This document shows, one piece after another, positions 47,092 to 59,700 of a stretch of 64,000 bases of DNA. Source of the DNA: Xanthostigma xanthostigma (taxonomy: Eukaryota > Arthropoda > Insecta > Raphidioptera > Raphidiidae); contig OY754476.1 of assembly GCA_963575645.1 (NCBI GenBank), positions 5,084,001 to 5,148,000 of the forward strand, given 5' to 3'. Position 1 is the first letter of the stretch. Each line of letters begins with the position of its first letter. Made by a program: the position numbers and the translations under genes. The notes under the pieces were generated by a model. The model ran no database searches. It saw nothing but the letters and a program-made list of their open reading frames with translations, and was not told where the DNA came from.

Positions 47092-47668
47092 TACAGTATG
47101 TAAATACGTGAAGTGCACATAGGGAAATTAACATTGGGAAAAAATGACTGGATCAGAGTGAGCCTTGAAATCTTGTTATTCAATTTGACAGATAATATTC
47201 TTTTGCAAAATGAATGTGTATACTACCGAAGAAAATATTTAAATGATTATAACATAATCGGACTTTTTTTATTAAGGGGACATTAAATTCCCAAAAATAC
47301 TTAAATATAGTGCGAGATCAAATAACTTCGCCTATTCGTGTTAAACCTAAATACATTGGGTCACTGATTTACCAACGCGCATATGTCATACCAGTCAGAC
47401 AATTTTTGAATGAAATGTTTCCAAACAGATGGAGTTGTTTTTTTGTTTTATTTTTGTACAAAAAAATTAAAATAATGATTTATAAGAGCTTTTTATTATT
47501 AAAAAAGCCAAGTAAAATAAAAATAAATCAAAATAAAATAGAAATCCTCAAGATTACCACGATAATTCAATAGAAATAACAATTAATGCAGTCATGGCTA
47601 GCTCTGATCCAAGTATTTTTTCCCAATGCTAATTTCCCTATGTGCACCTTACGCGTTTACATACTGTA
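47092..47668. mobile_element. Tc1/mariner-type derivative, copy 2
   Basis: TACAGTATGTAAATACGTGA to GCGTTTACATACTGTA, about 577 bp, TA at the outer ends. Contains transposase debris at 47264-47445. Confidence 0.87.
47264..47445 (+). pseudogene. Tc1/mariner-type transposase fragment
   Basis: One frame reads GTLNSQKYLNIVRDQI and, after a diverged stretch, VRQFLNEMFPNRW. These match the part of arthropod DDE_3-type transposases before and after the second catalytic Asp (G.LNS..YL..LRD.., ...R..LNE.FP.RW). The segment holding the catalytic residues is lost or garbled. Confidence 0.6.
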
Positions 47669-50379
47669 TATCCAAGTAGAAAGTAATACTATTGGTGAAA
47701 TGCAAAAAAACTTTTTTTTTTATTTTTTTCCGAAGGGTCGTAGATCCCATTGAAAACTTTCAGTGGGTGCCCCAATCCCGATGACCCCACTTTTCCGGCA
47801 CCATTGAATCGACATACTTAAAAGAAACTATTTTCAAAGACTCCAATTTTTAACCTTATAAAAACATCGTTATAATTTGAAAAGGAATATCTATATCCTT
47901 TTTTATTCAGACAGTTAAAAAAAAATACATTAGTTACTATTAATTTATACGGTATCAGGATATCAAGAAAAAAAACTAGTACGAATCTTGATTTTAAATT
48001 AGATTTAGCATGAATTTAATTGAAAAAGTTGATTTTACTGTCAACTGAGTTGGTAGCAATGCGATCACATGTTGAGTACATGCGACAAAGTTCCTCTGTT
48101 ATTACAACACAGACGACGCAACTATGACATACGTTGTGTTTGAATTGAGTGTGTTAGAGAGTTGAAAAATGTATCAGATTTGAAAAAAAATGTGAGTGCA
48201 AACATAAATTTAAAAAAAGCATCTAACATTAACGTTCTGCGCAGGAGCAATTGAATTGAAACCACTATTGCGCAAGTTGCGTGTGAATTGACTGATGCAA
48301 ATATCAGCTGCTTTAAAACAAATACGAGTGTAAATACAAAACAAAAGGGCATCTGCATGCAACGTTTTTTTTTGTATAGCTTGTATAATATATACGTACT
48401 TCGCTGAAATAATATAAATTAGCTTATATACCGACTGAATATCAATATTAGTTATCCAAGAAAACGAGTATGTTATAGTGTAGTGAGGATTGCCTTTTGC
48501 CTAAAGTTTTAGTCGAATTTTAGTACTATACAGATATATTATTAAATTTTCTGTAATTATTTTTTATTTTGCCCCCCCAAAAGAAAGATATGGTATGCCT
48601 CTGCCAAACTAGACATGAAGATATGACCATAATATCATAATTTATATTTATAAATAGATGAGACTAAATGGAAGTATTTTTTTTTATTGGCAAAATAATT
48701 ATCATTAGTTTTCAGTTGTAGAAAACTATTTGCGTAGTACGATAATAGTACTTATGCTTGGTTGACACCTAACCATTTATTCGTATTTTGTTTGGATTGG
48801 CATTTTTTTAAATAATTCGTATATCAGCACTAATCTGTCACTAAGACTGTTGTCAAATTGTGTAAATATGATATTATGCCCGTAAAACTAAAACATTGTA
48901 TAAATACATAATTCTTATTGATAGGAGATCAATCAAATTACCGGAATAAATTAATTCTTTCATGGCTCCTGACAAAAAAACTGCAATAAAACATTAACTA
49001 ATGAAGCATAATAATATTTCGTTTAACGAATTGTTGATAACTATTAAAGACGCCGTAAAAATAAAAAATTCCACGAAATAAGTCCCTTAAAATGGGTTTG
49101 TGTCAACGAAGCTTTAGAATGTAATGTTAATTATCATGTTTGAAATTTTACGTAATATGTAAATATATACAGTTCAATGTGAAAGAAATATTTTTTTATT
49201 TTCTTTTCGTTGCTGATTTATCCTTGGAAAACGATTTTTCCTGAAAATGTTTCATGCACTGTAGGTCTAAGGAAAAACAACAAACGATCTTTTCAAAAAA
49301 AAAAACTTTAATAAAATTTGTCTACCGTTAATTCATATCTATTAATTCGACTTTACAAAATTTTCATTGAAATTTTTTTCGTTTCTATAATATTACTAAA
49401 TCACATTTTAAATTAAATTACAGAAATTGGAAGATATATATTTTATAGTAACAAAGCTGAAACGTGATCTAAAAAAATGATTTGCATAACATAAAAATGA
49501 GATTAGTTTTTTTCGCAATGGGCTTTCATAGTAATTATAACAATAACTGATAGCAAGCATTATAATTTACTGTTTTTGCATTGTAATAATTTGTTCAGAG
49601 TAAATTCAATATATTCATATACCGAATTTGCTTCACGAAAACCTATTACATTTTTGGAAAAAAATAAAAAATAATAGTTCCGAGGAAAACATTTGTTTTA
49701 TTGTACAACCTTTATTTTAATTCCAGAAACAAAATTTATGTTTTGTTATACAAGAAACAAACAACTGTGCTACGACGACTTATATAATATTACGAAAAAA
49801 GGAGAACAAGAATAAAAAAATGGGAAATAGTATCAAAAAAAGAGACTGTGTATTTTTTCACTACACATCACAAAAGTAAAACCGATATAATTGTAAAAAA
49901 TGGCATCTTTAGATTACGAGGCAAGTGTTCTACCACGCGGCCACCTTGGGTTGATGTTCTACAGCCGGTATTGTACACACGTTTGCTACATTTTCAATCT
50001 CATGAATCAATTTTACCCCACCCTGTCAAGTTTTACTTAAAAAAAAATCAAACCCGCTTGCTTTAAATCTAGATTAAATGATATAAAATGCTTACAATAT
50101 CTGACTGAAGTGAATTACATAGGTACTAAAATGAATAATTTTATTATCTTATTTATAATATTGTAGCGTTTGATACCGTAGGCCTTATCTTGTGAGATAC
50201 ATGTGAATCATTTCTGCTGGCCTACTACAAAATTTTTATTATTAGCTCTGCTATAAATCCGTTTTTTGTACCTTTTCGGATTTTCCCCCCATACTGTAGG
50301 CATTTAGGAAACGGCCAGTCGAAGAAAATTTGTTAATTTGTTTGTTTGTACGGTGCTAAAATATTTAATTTATAACGTT
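47669..50379. other. Intergenic DNA
   Basis: Mostly AT-rich without gene. On the minus strand at about 49900-49955 GGTGGCCGCGTGGTAGAACA resembles a tRNA-type A box, probably a decayed SINE. Confidence 0.35.
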
Positions 50380-50630
50380 TTTGATGTGATAACGTCTTAT
50401 AAATTGATGAAACACCGGCTGCATGCACGAAAAAGTGTCACGTTCCGCCTGAGCCTGAGCGTGCAAGTGAGAGCGTGGTATCAGCGATAGAGAGGCACGA
50501 TCGGCCCAAACGTCGGCTTGTACGCATTTCTCTCTCTTCTCGCGTGACGTCAGAGAGTTCATCAATGTTTCTTTATGACGTTATCACGTAAAACTATCGT
50601 CCGTAAACCGACTTTACAGACAACCAATTT
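50380..50630 (-). mobile_element. Family H repeat, copy 3 (internally deleted)
   Basis: Has both ends of the family (TTGATGTGATAACGTCTTAT and CTTTACAGACAACCAATTT) but lacks the AT-rich half. Confidence 0.75.
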
Positions 50631-50909
50631 TTTATAATAGTTAAAGTCAAGCAGCCTTATTAGCCTGATGCAATTATGAGGATGGACATTCATCAATACA
50701 GAGGAAAATTATTTACATTTTCAAAATATCTCACGAGATAACGCTTGTAGTACAGAACAGTGTCAAACTTATTTTTACTTTGAAGTCGACGGTCTACGTA
50801 AAAAAGATAATGATAGTAATTGGTGACCACTCAACACTGGATTAGCTTACATTTCTACAGAAAGTTGTATATAAATCCCATGACTAATTTATTGAATGGT
50901 ATTTTCATA

Positions 50910-51497
50910 TACAGTATGAAAACACGTAAGGTGCACATAGGGAAATTAACATTGGGAAAAAATGACTGGATCAGAGTGAGCCTTGAAATCTTGTTTTTCA
51001 ATTTGACAGATACTATTCTTTTGCAAAATGAATGTGTATACTACCGAAGAAAATATTCAAATGATTACAACATAATCGGATTTTTTTTATTAATGGGACA
51101 TTAAATTCCTAAAAATACTTAAATATGGTCCGAGATCAAATATCTCCTATTCGTGTTGAACCTAAAGACATTTGGGTCACTGATTTACCAATGCGCATAC
51201 ATCATATCAGTTAGATAATTTTTGAATGAAATGTTTCCAAACAGATGTAGTTGTTTTTTTGTTTTATTTTTGTACAAAAAAAATTAAAATAATGATTTAT
51301 AAGAGCTTTTTATTATTAAAAAAGCCAAGTAAAATACAAATAAATCAAAATAAAATAGAAATCCTCAAGATTACCACAATAATTCAAGAGAAATAACAAT
51401 TGATGCAGTCATGGCTAACTCTGATCCAAGTATTTTTTCAATAAAATTTTCCCAATGCTAACTTCCCTATGTGCACCTTACGTGTTTACATACTGCA
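50910..51497. mobile_element. Tc1/mariner-type derivative, copy 3
   Basis: TACAGTATGAAAACACGTAA to CGTGTTTACATACTGCA. Close to copy 2. Lies 97 bp beyond the CRELD1 stop codon. Confidence 0.87.
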
Positions 51498-51593
51498 TAT
51501 ACTTAAAAATGTTCCTTGATTTTAACCAAGAAAAAAATAACATTTGTTTTAAACAAAAATAAATAGATGAACAATTTAACACCACTAATGAAT

Positions 51594-51832
51594 TTATTTT
51601 AGATCTAAAGTATCTAAGAGATTTGAAATATCTGGGTTTGCCTGATGTGGTTTCGATGATTGCATTGAAAGCATGTATTCTGATACCGAGATATAAAGAC
51701 CAACTGCTAATCCAATGATGCTAGCGACAACCATACTTCTTTGAAAAATTATGCAAGTCGCCACACAGAGCCCTAAATACGTTAAATATCTGGTTATATT
51801 AATGTGTGCTGTACGATGAAATTCCGAAGCAT
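51594..51832 (-). CDS. CRELD1: CRELD1-like exon 7 (two membrane segments, stop)
   Basis: Encodes two hydrophobic segments and the C-terminal tail ending DTLDLK. An AATAAA overlaps the TAA stop codon (51593-51598). A Tc1/mariner derivative ends only about 97 bp downstream. Confidence 0.9.
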
Positions 51833-54467
51833 CTAAAACAATACATGGCGTTAATAATAACTCATTATTAAGATTTATTATTTTTGAAATAATAAATACC
51901 TTCGCAAACGTTATCAACTAGTGAAAACCCTTCTGCACATTTTACGCACATATCTGGCCCGTCACCCGAACAACCATCACAAGCTTTATCACAGACTAAA
52001 ATTAAAAAAAAAGGATCAATAGCGGAGCTCTTTACTTTTTTAAGACTATTAGCTGTAGACAGTCCGCTGGATGATGCCATCCTTTCACTACTATCCAACG
52101 GAACGATGCCACCTCTGTATCTAATAACCTTGATCAGGATTAACGCGATTAATGTAACCAGTACATTTGCGTTGATGAAACGTCGACAGTTATTAAGAAA
52201 ATACCAGTACTTATTGTTAATTCTGATGTTTATAAACTCAATCCCAGAATTATAAATAAAATAAGAATTCTATTTACCTAAACATTTATATGAACCTTCA
52301 GAATTCACGCAAAATGCGTTCTTTGGACAAATAGATGAATTCACACATTCGTTTATATCCAAGCAACCATCGTTCTCTGATTTTAGCCAACCATTTGCAC
52401 AATCATCGCATGCTGAAACCATTTCGAAATTTAGATGATATTCTAAAGTTTTCTAATATTTAACAATTAAGCTATAAATAATAGAAACCTGTATTTCCAG
52501 GTCCAGAACATGACTCTAGACAAGATGGATGACAATTGGAGCAAACGATTTTTTTCTCATCTTTGTAGGAAGCATAATTTCCTTTGGAACACTCGAAACA
52601 ACTATCTCCTGTATATCCAGGGTTACAAACACATTTTCCATTCCCTTTTCTAGTACCAGCGCCTTTACACTTTCCATTCGAACTACATACATCGTCTGGA
52701 TATCCAATGCAAGGATCGCAGTTCTTTCCATAATGAAATTCGGGACAACATACTTCAGCTTTTCCAATACACAGCCATTTATATAGATCTGTAGAATGGA
52801 AATCCTTCATGAAACAGCTATTAAAATATTCTCTGTAAAGAAAACTTTTATTCGAAGTTTTTTTTATAAATAGACTGTGTAGTGACATGGAACAAAACAC
52901 GTAAACGAACAGACCTGATGATAGTATCACTGCGGGAGTATCTTTAATGTTTCGTGCGTATTAAATACGTATAATTATACTCGTCTTTGTAATAGCCAAT
53001 GCGACTATAAAAGTGTAAACTACACGGTTAATTTTCTAAGATTTAGAAAATGAAATTTTGAACAAAATAATTCAAATGTAGCGTACTTTTTAGTGTCGTA
53101 TATAAATGAGGAACTATTCAAAGAAAACGATGTTTAAATTTTGCAAATATAATAATTTGTGACAATTTGGGCAATACATTCTCACTTGGACCTTTTTATA
53201 CAAAATGATTCGAAATCAATTATTGTTATTACTTTTTCTTTTGACGTGATAACGTCTTACAAATTGATGAAACACCGGCTGCACGCACGAAAAAGAGTAA
53301 CGTTCCGCAAGCGAGAGCGCGATATAAGCGATAGTCTCTCTCTTCTCGCGTGACGTCAGAGAGTAGTGTGCGTTCAACATTTTTTTCGGCTGTTCCAGCG
53401 AAAGCTACATCTGACAGATGGCCAGATAAATTATACGGTTTGTTAACAAATATATAATATATATACATTCTTTTAAATGTCTTTTATAATTGCTTAAAAA
53501 TATGTATTTTGCTTTGGTTGATCAAATTATTAGTCGGTAAAAATATAGTTTGACAGCTACTAAAATTTAGGTTATGTATTATTAAATATGATATTCGAGC
53601 GGAAAACGTTATCACGTAAAACTATCGTCCGTAAACCGACTTTACAGACAACCAATTTTTATTAACTATATTTTGTTTTTTTTTTAACAACTTAGTCGCG
53701 TCATTTTTTAATGGAAAAGACACATTTTTTATGAATTCAATCAATTACTTGTTTAAAACATAGCGGGATGAGGTTGGCATTGAATGTTAAAATTATCCTA
53801 CAGAAAGTCATTAAAACGCCACTTTTAGACGACAGACGTTTATCAAATAAAGCTGAGGTATGTTAATGGCTAATGTATGGAAATAATATACGTCCATTAA
53901 TTCTATGAACGCTAATATTATTTACTTAAAAACTATTTTGAAATAATACCAGTTTCAGTAGTTTGATGATTAAACCACCATTCCTCTAAAAATGCATCAT
54001 AAGATTCAGCCAATTCATGACACTGGTCTTCACTTGTTTCAACATCTCTACAAAGATGCTCTTGTATTTCAACCAAACGAACCTTAAAATTGATGATGAA
54101 AATAATCACTCGCGATTGTAAATTAAGATATCAGTTTAATATCTAAACATACTTCACTGGTCTTATATGAGCCTAACTTTTCTTCTTCCCAGGCTACATC
54201 GCCACCGTCGTATTTGTTTCTAGCAGTCTTTTTAATGCCCTAAAACCAATCCTCTATCAAACTAACCTATTCAATCAATAAATAGATATTATATTTAAAA
54301 CTCACCCTATCAAATGATTCTACAAGCAATTTACAAGCTCTACAAGGAGGCAATCGAAAAGCTTTGAGAGCCTCTTTTGTCGGAGGCTCCTTCATCATTT
54401 GTTTTTGACTTTGAGCTTTAATTTGGATTAATAATATGAAAAATAATACTGAGATGCAATACTTCAT
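51594..54467 (-). CDS. CRELD1: CRELD1-type cysteine-rich EGF-like membrane protein (seven coding exons)
   Basis: Exons on the minus strand: 54467-54306, 54239-54153, 54082-53950, 52830-52489, 52412-52278, 51995-51900 and 51832-51594, all GT-AG with consistent phases, giving 397 residues plus stop. Order: signal peptide (MKYCISVLFFILLIQIKAQS); a CRELD N-terminal region with PPCRACKLLVESFDR, a CXXC pair, and DGGDVAWEEEKLGSYKTSE; FLEEWW and DLYKWLC; an EGF domain around GKCVCNPGYTGDSCFEC; furin-like Cys repeats; a calcium-binding EGF domain DINECVNSSICPKNAFC; CDKACDGCSGDGPDMC; then two hydrophobic segments near the C-terminus (YLTYLGLCVATCIIF and VVASIIGLAVGLYI). Two C-terminal membrane spans fit CRELD1 rather than secreted CRELD2. 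Family members act in the endoplasmic reticulum. The 1.1-kb intron 3 holds a MITE-like repeat. Confidence 0.92.
51900..51995 (-). CDS. CRELD1: CRELD1-like exon 6
   Basis: Encodes VCDKACDGCSGDGPDMCVKC and AEGFSLVDNVCE, a furin-like Cys repeat. Acceptor TTTTAG, donor GAAG|GTATTT, phase 1. Confidence 0.88.
52278..52412 (-). CDS. CRELD1: CRELD1-like exon 5 (calcium-binding EGF)
   Basis: Encodes ACDDCANGWLKSENDGCLD and the cbEGF start DINECVNSSICPKNAFC. Acceptor TTTCAG, donor TTAG|GTAAAT, phase 1. Confidence 0.88.
52489..52830 (-). CDS. CRELD1: CRELD1-like exon 4 (EGF domains)
   Basis: The acceptor is read as ACAGAG|AA, needed to keep phase after exon 3; the overlapping ACAG|AGAA would break the frame. 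It encodes DLYKWLCIGKAEVCC, the EGF unit CVCNPGYTGDSCFEC and the start of a furin-like repeat. The donor is ACAG|GTTTCT. The open frame running upstream to about 52930 is intron. Confidence 0.87.
53241..53658 (-). mobile_element. Family H MITE-like repeat, copy 4, in CRELD1 intron 3
   Basis: Almost identical to 32595-33013. A young insertion inside a 1.1-kb intron. Confidence 0.8.
53950..54082 (-). CDS. CRELD1: CRELD1-like exon 3
   Basis: Encodes VRLVEIQEHLCRDVE and FLEEWWFNHQTTET. Acceptor TTTAAG|GTTCG, donor ACTG|GTATTA, phase 1. Confidence 0.88.
54153..54239 (-). CDS. CRELD1: CRELD1-like exon 2
   Basis: Encodes 29 residues, GIKKTARNKYDGGDVAWEEE onward, ending KTSE. Acceptor TTTTAG, donor GAA|GTATGT, phase 0 at both ends. 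Confidence 0.9.
54306..54467 (-). CDS. CRELD1: CRELD1-like exon 1
   Basis: Encodes residues 1-54: signal peptide and PPCRACKLLVESFDR with the first CXXC. The donor AGG|GTGAGT is in phase 0. Confidence 0.9.
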
Positions 54468-55860
54468 AATATCTAAAACCCATCATAACCATTATCCTTA
54501 AAAATTTACCAAGTTTTACTTTCTTTGAAATAATTACCTTTGGCAAATTATCTACACGATTAATACGTGCACAAATTTTGGTAAATTTAAAAGTACACGT
54601 AATTGTTTTGTTTCGGAATTTTCCACCGGCCTTTCGTTAACGATTTTTGAATTAAAAATACGTGGCCGCTATTAACTTATGAAGTCCAAAACTCAAATGA
54701 ACTCTTGATAATGTATGTACTTAATACAAAAATGTAATTTATTCTGTATTTATTAAATTAAACTTAATTTGACATGTGAGAACTGCTAAATAACAGCAAA
54801 GCTGACAGTTCAAACTCTGTCTAATGCCATCTGCCTTCCACAGTAAGCGTTATAATCACGAAAACTAGGGGTGACCAGTTGGTGAGTTCGGTGAAACTCG
54901 TTTCTATTGGTCAAACTATCATTATATGAAAAAAAAAAAATAAATTTCTCGACATGGCCTTTTAAGAAGAAAAAAAATAATGGATTCGGCTTTGCTTTAC
55001 AGTCTGCGTTAACTAACAACAGTTATTTCTCGAGTACCTGCAATCTTTTAATTTTGTATGGTCATAGTCAACGAAGTAAAAATTTCTAGCCCCTTGATCA
55101 TAGTCGGTCTTCGACAAACTACCTCACCACCCTTTATGACAGCATATTTTGCAACGAAGACGACTACACTCCATGGTCAGACTCATGGAGTATAGAGGTT
55201 ATACTCCATAGACAAACCTTTGCATGCAACAATGGCCGCGTCTCGATTAGCGCATACGCTATCTGGTAGGTAACTCCACAGCTAAAAAATTACCAACAAC
55301 AACACCCGCTAAATATAAATGTTTACTTGCATTTGAAACAAAATTTTAGTATATCTTAAACGAATTGCATAATAGAAATAAAGATCGGTGAATGATGTAC
55401 GCAACCTTGTTTTGATTTTTTAGTCGTGTAGGTACTAAAAAAACTTGGATTAATGTTTTTTACCTAGACTTGATAATATTTATTTTAAGAAATATAGAAT
55501 CTCTCTGTAAAATGTTATGGAATGCTCCCGACCGATTGTGTCATTAAGTTTAATCTGAACGTCACCCTTCCTATTTTATTTTTTTTTTCACTCGAAAGGG
55601 AAATATTCAAGTGCACGGTCTCCACAATAAGCGTAGATAAATATTAGATAGTCAAAATCATAAATTATTAAAAAATTGAGTATTTTACTCGCCAATTTCC
55701 GCAAAAAGTCTACCACAAAACGTAATAACAATTCGGATGTGTTTTTTTAAGACACCTACAATTTTAAGCATTTTAAGCCGTTACTATTTCAATAAAAATT
55801 TAACAAAATAAAATAAGACACCTTGCTATTATGGTATGATAAAATAATATGGGATTCACG
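54468..55860. other. CRELD1 upstream flank and intergenic DNA
   Basis: The promoter of the minus-strand CRELD1 gene should lie just above 54468 but no TATA box or initiator stands out. The rest has no gene; short open frames at 54810-55089 are spurious. Confidence 0.4.
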
Positions 55861-56052
55861 GCTAAAATATTAAAACAATTTTTATTCACTAGAACATTAT
55901 TTATTGGTCAACGTTTCGGCAAAATTTCTTGTCTTCTTCAAGACCTTAAAGATCTTTAGTGAAAAGTCACAAAATTAAAAACATAAAATAAGGTCCTAAA
56001 GAAATTTTGCCAAAACGTTGACCAATAATAAAAATTGTTTTAATATTTTAGC
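55861..56052. repeat. Foldback element with hammerhead-like remnant
   Basis: Arms GCTAAAATATTAAAACAATT and its inverse. CGTTTCGGCAAAATTTC followed by CTTCTTCAAG resembles the reversed core of families N and B, with an extra base in the CUGANGA segment. Confidence 0.6.
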
Positions 56053-56225
56053 TTTGTATCCCGTATAATTTTATCAATAAAAATTTAGATACTCCTCGTA
56101 AAGTGAACAATGAACATCCTCCTTGGTTTATAGCTTTATTAAGAGAACGACGCGTCGTTATTGATTTTTTATCGAATGCATTCGGCGTCGTTGGGAATCG
56201 GGCGTCGGGCGTCCAACAGAATTCG

Positions 56226-56555
56226 TCAAGTCGAGGGTGGGGCGTAAAGCTGACATAAACCGGAACTGGTTCCGGCCTTCTCACTGTATAACTTAGGTTC
56301 GCTTTCGTCGCGGTACAAGTCAGCGGTTGGTTTAAGAAAAGAAGCCATCAATTCATCGGCTCTATCTATCAAATAACGATCTAACTTACATTTAAATACA
56401 TTCCTGTAGTAAATGCACACATAATAATAAAATGGCAATTGCAATTTAGTAAGAGGCTTTGTCAGTGATAAAATAACATGTTTAGTGTGAGTTGGTTTAC
56501 CTCTGCAATGAATGGTGCACCGACTTTTTCCATTGCGATATTTTATATCTGTCAA
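56226..56555 (-). other. Unassigned antisense open region head-to-head with the MDM1-like gene
   Basis: The minus strand is open from 56555 to a stop at 56226. The distal part (RADELMASFLKPTADLYRDE) looks protein-like. A possible 130-bp intron (donor CAGAG|GTAAAC at about 56504, acceptor ...ATAGAG before CCGATG) would keep the frame. A second frame is open at 56048-56284, suggesting a frameshift or pseudogene. I do not recognise a family. It could be a small divergent gene sharing the MDM1 promoter or decayed repeat DNA. Confidence 0.2.
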
Positions 56556-56741
56556 CTGATTTTTAATAAGAAATAATTTGTCAGTTTAATTTTTTATTAC
56601 ACTGTTTTTAAGTTCTATTCAAAATTAGATTTAAATAAATTTCGTGGTTAAGTGCGAGTGTTAATTCAATTTTTGCATTTTGTACTCAAAGACTTACTCA
56701 TGATTGGTTCATTTTGGAATCTTTGTAGAGCCTGTCCATCA

Positions 56742-56756
56742 ATGCCGGTAGACAAG
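56742..56756 (+). CDS. MDM1: MDM1-like exon 1 (MPVDK)
   Basis: Five codons ending at AAG|GTAATT, phase 0. The very short first coding exon is accepted only because of its fit with exon 2 and with the family N-terminus. Start alternative: 56700. Confidence 0.65.
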
Positions 56757-59700
56757 GTAATTTTTTTCAATTTATATATTATTATCATCAATTCGTACAA
56801 TTTCTAATTTGTATATATTTTTTTTGAAATTTCATCCAACTAAATAATAATTAATTATATACCTAGGTCACTTATTAGCTTAGAAAGTGTGTAATTATAT
56901 CAAGGTAAAATTTATTTCTTAAATATTCAAGCAAACAGAATACTGCCAGTTGTTACAAACCCAATGTTCTAAGAACAATTAAATAAATATTTTACATCAT
57001 TATTATTAATCACTTTTACGGTAAACTGTATCAAAATAATCCATGATTATGTACCAAAGACAATTTAATAAATTGTTGTGTTGATATATTGCCGCTTATA
57101 TTTAGAAAATATGTAGATTATATCCTTAACTACTTACCATAACACATTTTTTCACACCTTCATTAATAGATAAAAAGACCAACAACTTCTTGAACTACAA
57201 ACCAAATTATTTTATAAAAATTCCCGACTCTCAAACATTGAAATTTTTACAAGCAAATACAAAACAATATTATAATTTTTTTTCTGCTTTTTGAGTACAT
57301 ATAATCAAATCACCATCGACCATAACTTTAGGCTACAATAATTTAAATATTTAGAAGGTTAATGCAGATGTTTATTTGACTATTTATCACTTTTTTCAAC
57401 ACAATAAAAAACTGATTGAAATATGTTTAAAAAAACTAAAAAAATAAATTGAACCTTGAAGGTGGTTCATTTTTTTTTTAGTTTTTTCAACATAGTATAT
57501 AAAAATATCTCCTTTTTTTGAAGTCAGTCGACTGAACCAATTTTTATAAAAAAATTATTGTACCAATCGGCAAACTTTCTGAACAAAACGGCGTTGAAAT
57601 TTTTTAGATCGGTTTACCCCTCGAAAAGTTATGGCTAAACATACGCGTCGAATATAGAACCTCCCCCTTTTTGAAACCGGTAAAAAATATAATAAATGTT
57701 TAGTATGCAAGACATGAATGCTCAGTTTCTGATACAATTTTCAGTTTTAAATTTATGTTTAAGAAACTAAATGGAGATTTTTATTTAGTTGAAAACAGTT
57801 CCCATTTCAATGCTGAAAGTCATATCAGAAAGTGAGCTTATATCTTCGAACTATTTACTCGAGCACTTGTCATCTATGAAAGCTTCTTTTTTTTAAAACC
57901 TTATACAAATCTTTAGAACTCTTCAATAAATAAAATTATCGACCAATTTTTCAGACAAAATTATATTAACAAAAAATAATAATTAATACATTAAAGTTGC
58001 GGTCCGGATTTAGAGCTTCATCAGAACTTATCTAAAAAATATAAAAAATAATTAATAATTAGTTTATAATTGGCTTTTGAAAAAATTCGCTTTATGTTTC
58101 GTATGATCAAATATTGAAAAAATAATAACCGAAACGTTAAAGTATTAATTATTATTTTTTGTTAATATATTTGTCTGAAAAATTGGTCGATAATTTTATT
58201 TATTGAAGAGCTCTGCTTTATAGTTCAACAGCTGTCAGTTTTTAATTTTTTTTACGTTTTATTGGCATCTCGGCGGATGTCACTGTATACACTTTTAATT
58301 AAATTGTCAAACGCGTCGAAATAAAAATCTCTTCGTTCATATTTTAAATTGGTATATGTCTAAAGGTGGCACTTCACATGGCTATTTGTGTTCGCTATTG
58401 GGTGTTTGTTGTATTTAGCAAAATATATGACGTTCAAGGCAAACATGCAAATAGAGGCAAATACGACCATCCACACATGGCAGTCAAATAGCAAACACAA
58501 AAACATTTGGCAGCAGAACGCAAGGTTCAAAATTTCAGGAATTTTAGCACTGTTTCATTGTTCCAATTCATTTTCAATAGTAATTGTTCCAGTTCTCGTT
58601 CACAGCACAGACACAAAAATACTGTACGTCCGTACAGGTTCACGGCGCGTGCACTTGAATATGGCCATTGTGTGGACGGTTTATTTGCGTATTTGCCTAT
58701 TTGATTCCTTTGATGTGCCTCGAAAAATCGACAAGCGCACAGTAACACGTATTTGGTATTGGCCTTATTTGTCAAATAGGCAAATAAGGCCAAAACTTTG
58801 TCAAATAGACTGTCCACACTTGGTAATTGTTTGCCAAATACACAAATACAAATAGCCATGTGAAGTGCCAGCATAATAGACGTGATATGCCGTTAGCTTG
58901 GCAGTTTTATGACAAGAATTTTGAGCACTTGGGAGGGAGTCGAGCTCTGGACCAGAGACAATATGTAACAAATTTATATAAAATAAGCACACATAATATG
59001 TATAGGTACTATAATACATAAATACAAAAATTAAAAGCCAGCCGACTTACATTTCGACGAAAGACTTTAATGATTTAATTAATTTATATTAACAATGCAG
59101 TACATTTCGATTTTATTCGTTCCGAAGAACGTGGAATCCAATTATCGTATCACAGATTGAAAATATTTCAGGAAGTATATATATAAAACGGGGGGGTTAC
59201 ATAAGACATTTCGGGAGGGGTTTTACCCCCAAAACACCCCCCCCCCCTGCCTACGGCCTTGGGCATAACAGTAAAATGTTAATACTGAAACTGATATAGA
59301 CGTTATGTACATAGAAGAAGACGTGATAAGTGATATTTTTGCAGAAAGGGGGAGTAGTGGGTATTGGCAGAAGGGGTCAATCGGTCGTTGTACTATTGCT
59401 AGGCATTTGTGTTATACTGACTGTCTTTACGAGACTCTTTTTTGCGCGGTGTGCAAACTATTGTCGTTTTAGAGCTTGCCGTAGCTTCAGAGTAATAAAA
59501 CGGACACAAGCAGGTGGAGTCAATTGACTGCTGCACCGATCGTAGGCACTTTTCCTGTAGATTAAAGACGGTGTAACGGATATTGGCAGAAGGAACAATC
59601 GGTCGTTGACCCGTCATCAGACTAGTGTGCTATACTAAATGCTATTAAAAAACGGGTAGTATTTAAACGAGTGACTGTAAATTACAATTTTGGGTGACAA

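Noticed and set aside
52472-52930. A separate minus-strand protein starting MILSSGLFVYVFCSM
   Set aside because: The first ~34 codons are intron upstream of CRELD1 exon 4; no homologous sequence and poor composition.
58388-58855. 155-codon frame and its relatives at 44927 and 60979
   Set aside because: They come from the motif-rich interior of MITE family D; both strands are open at once, as expected of a repeat without stops.
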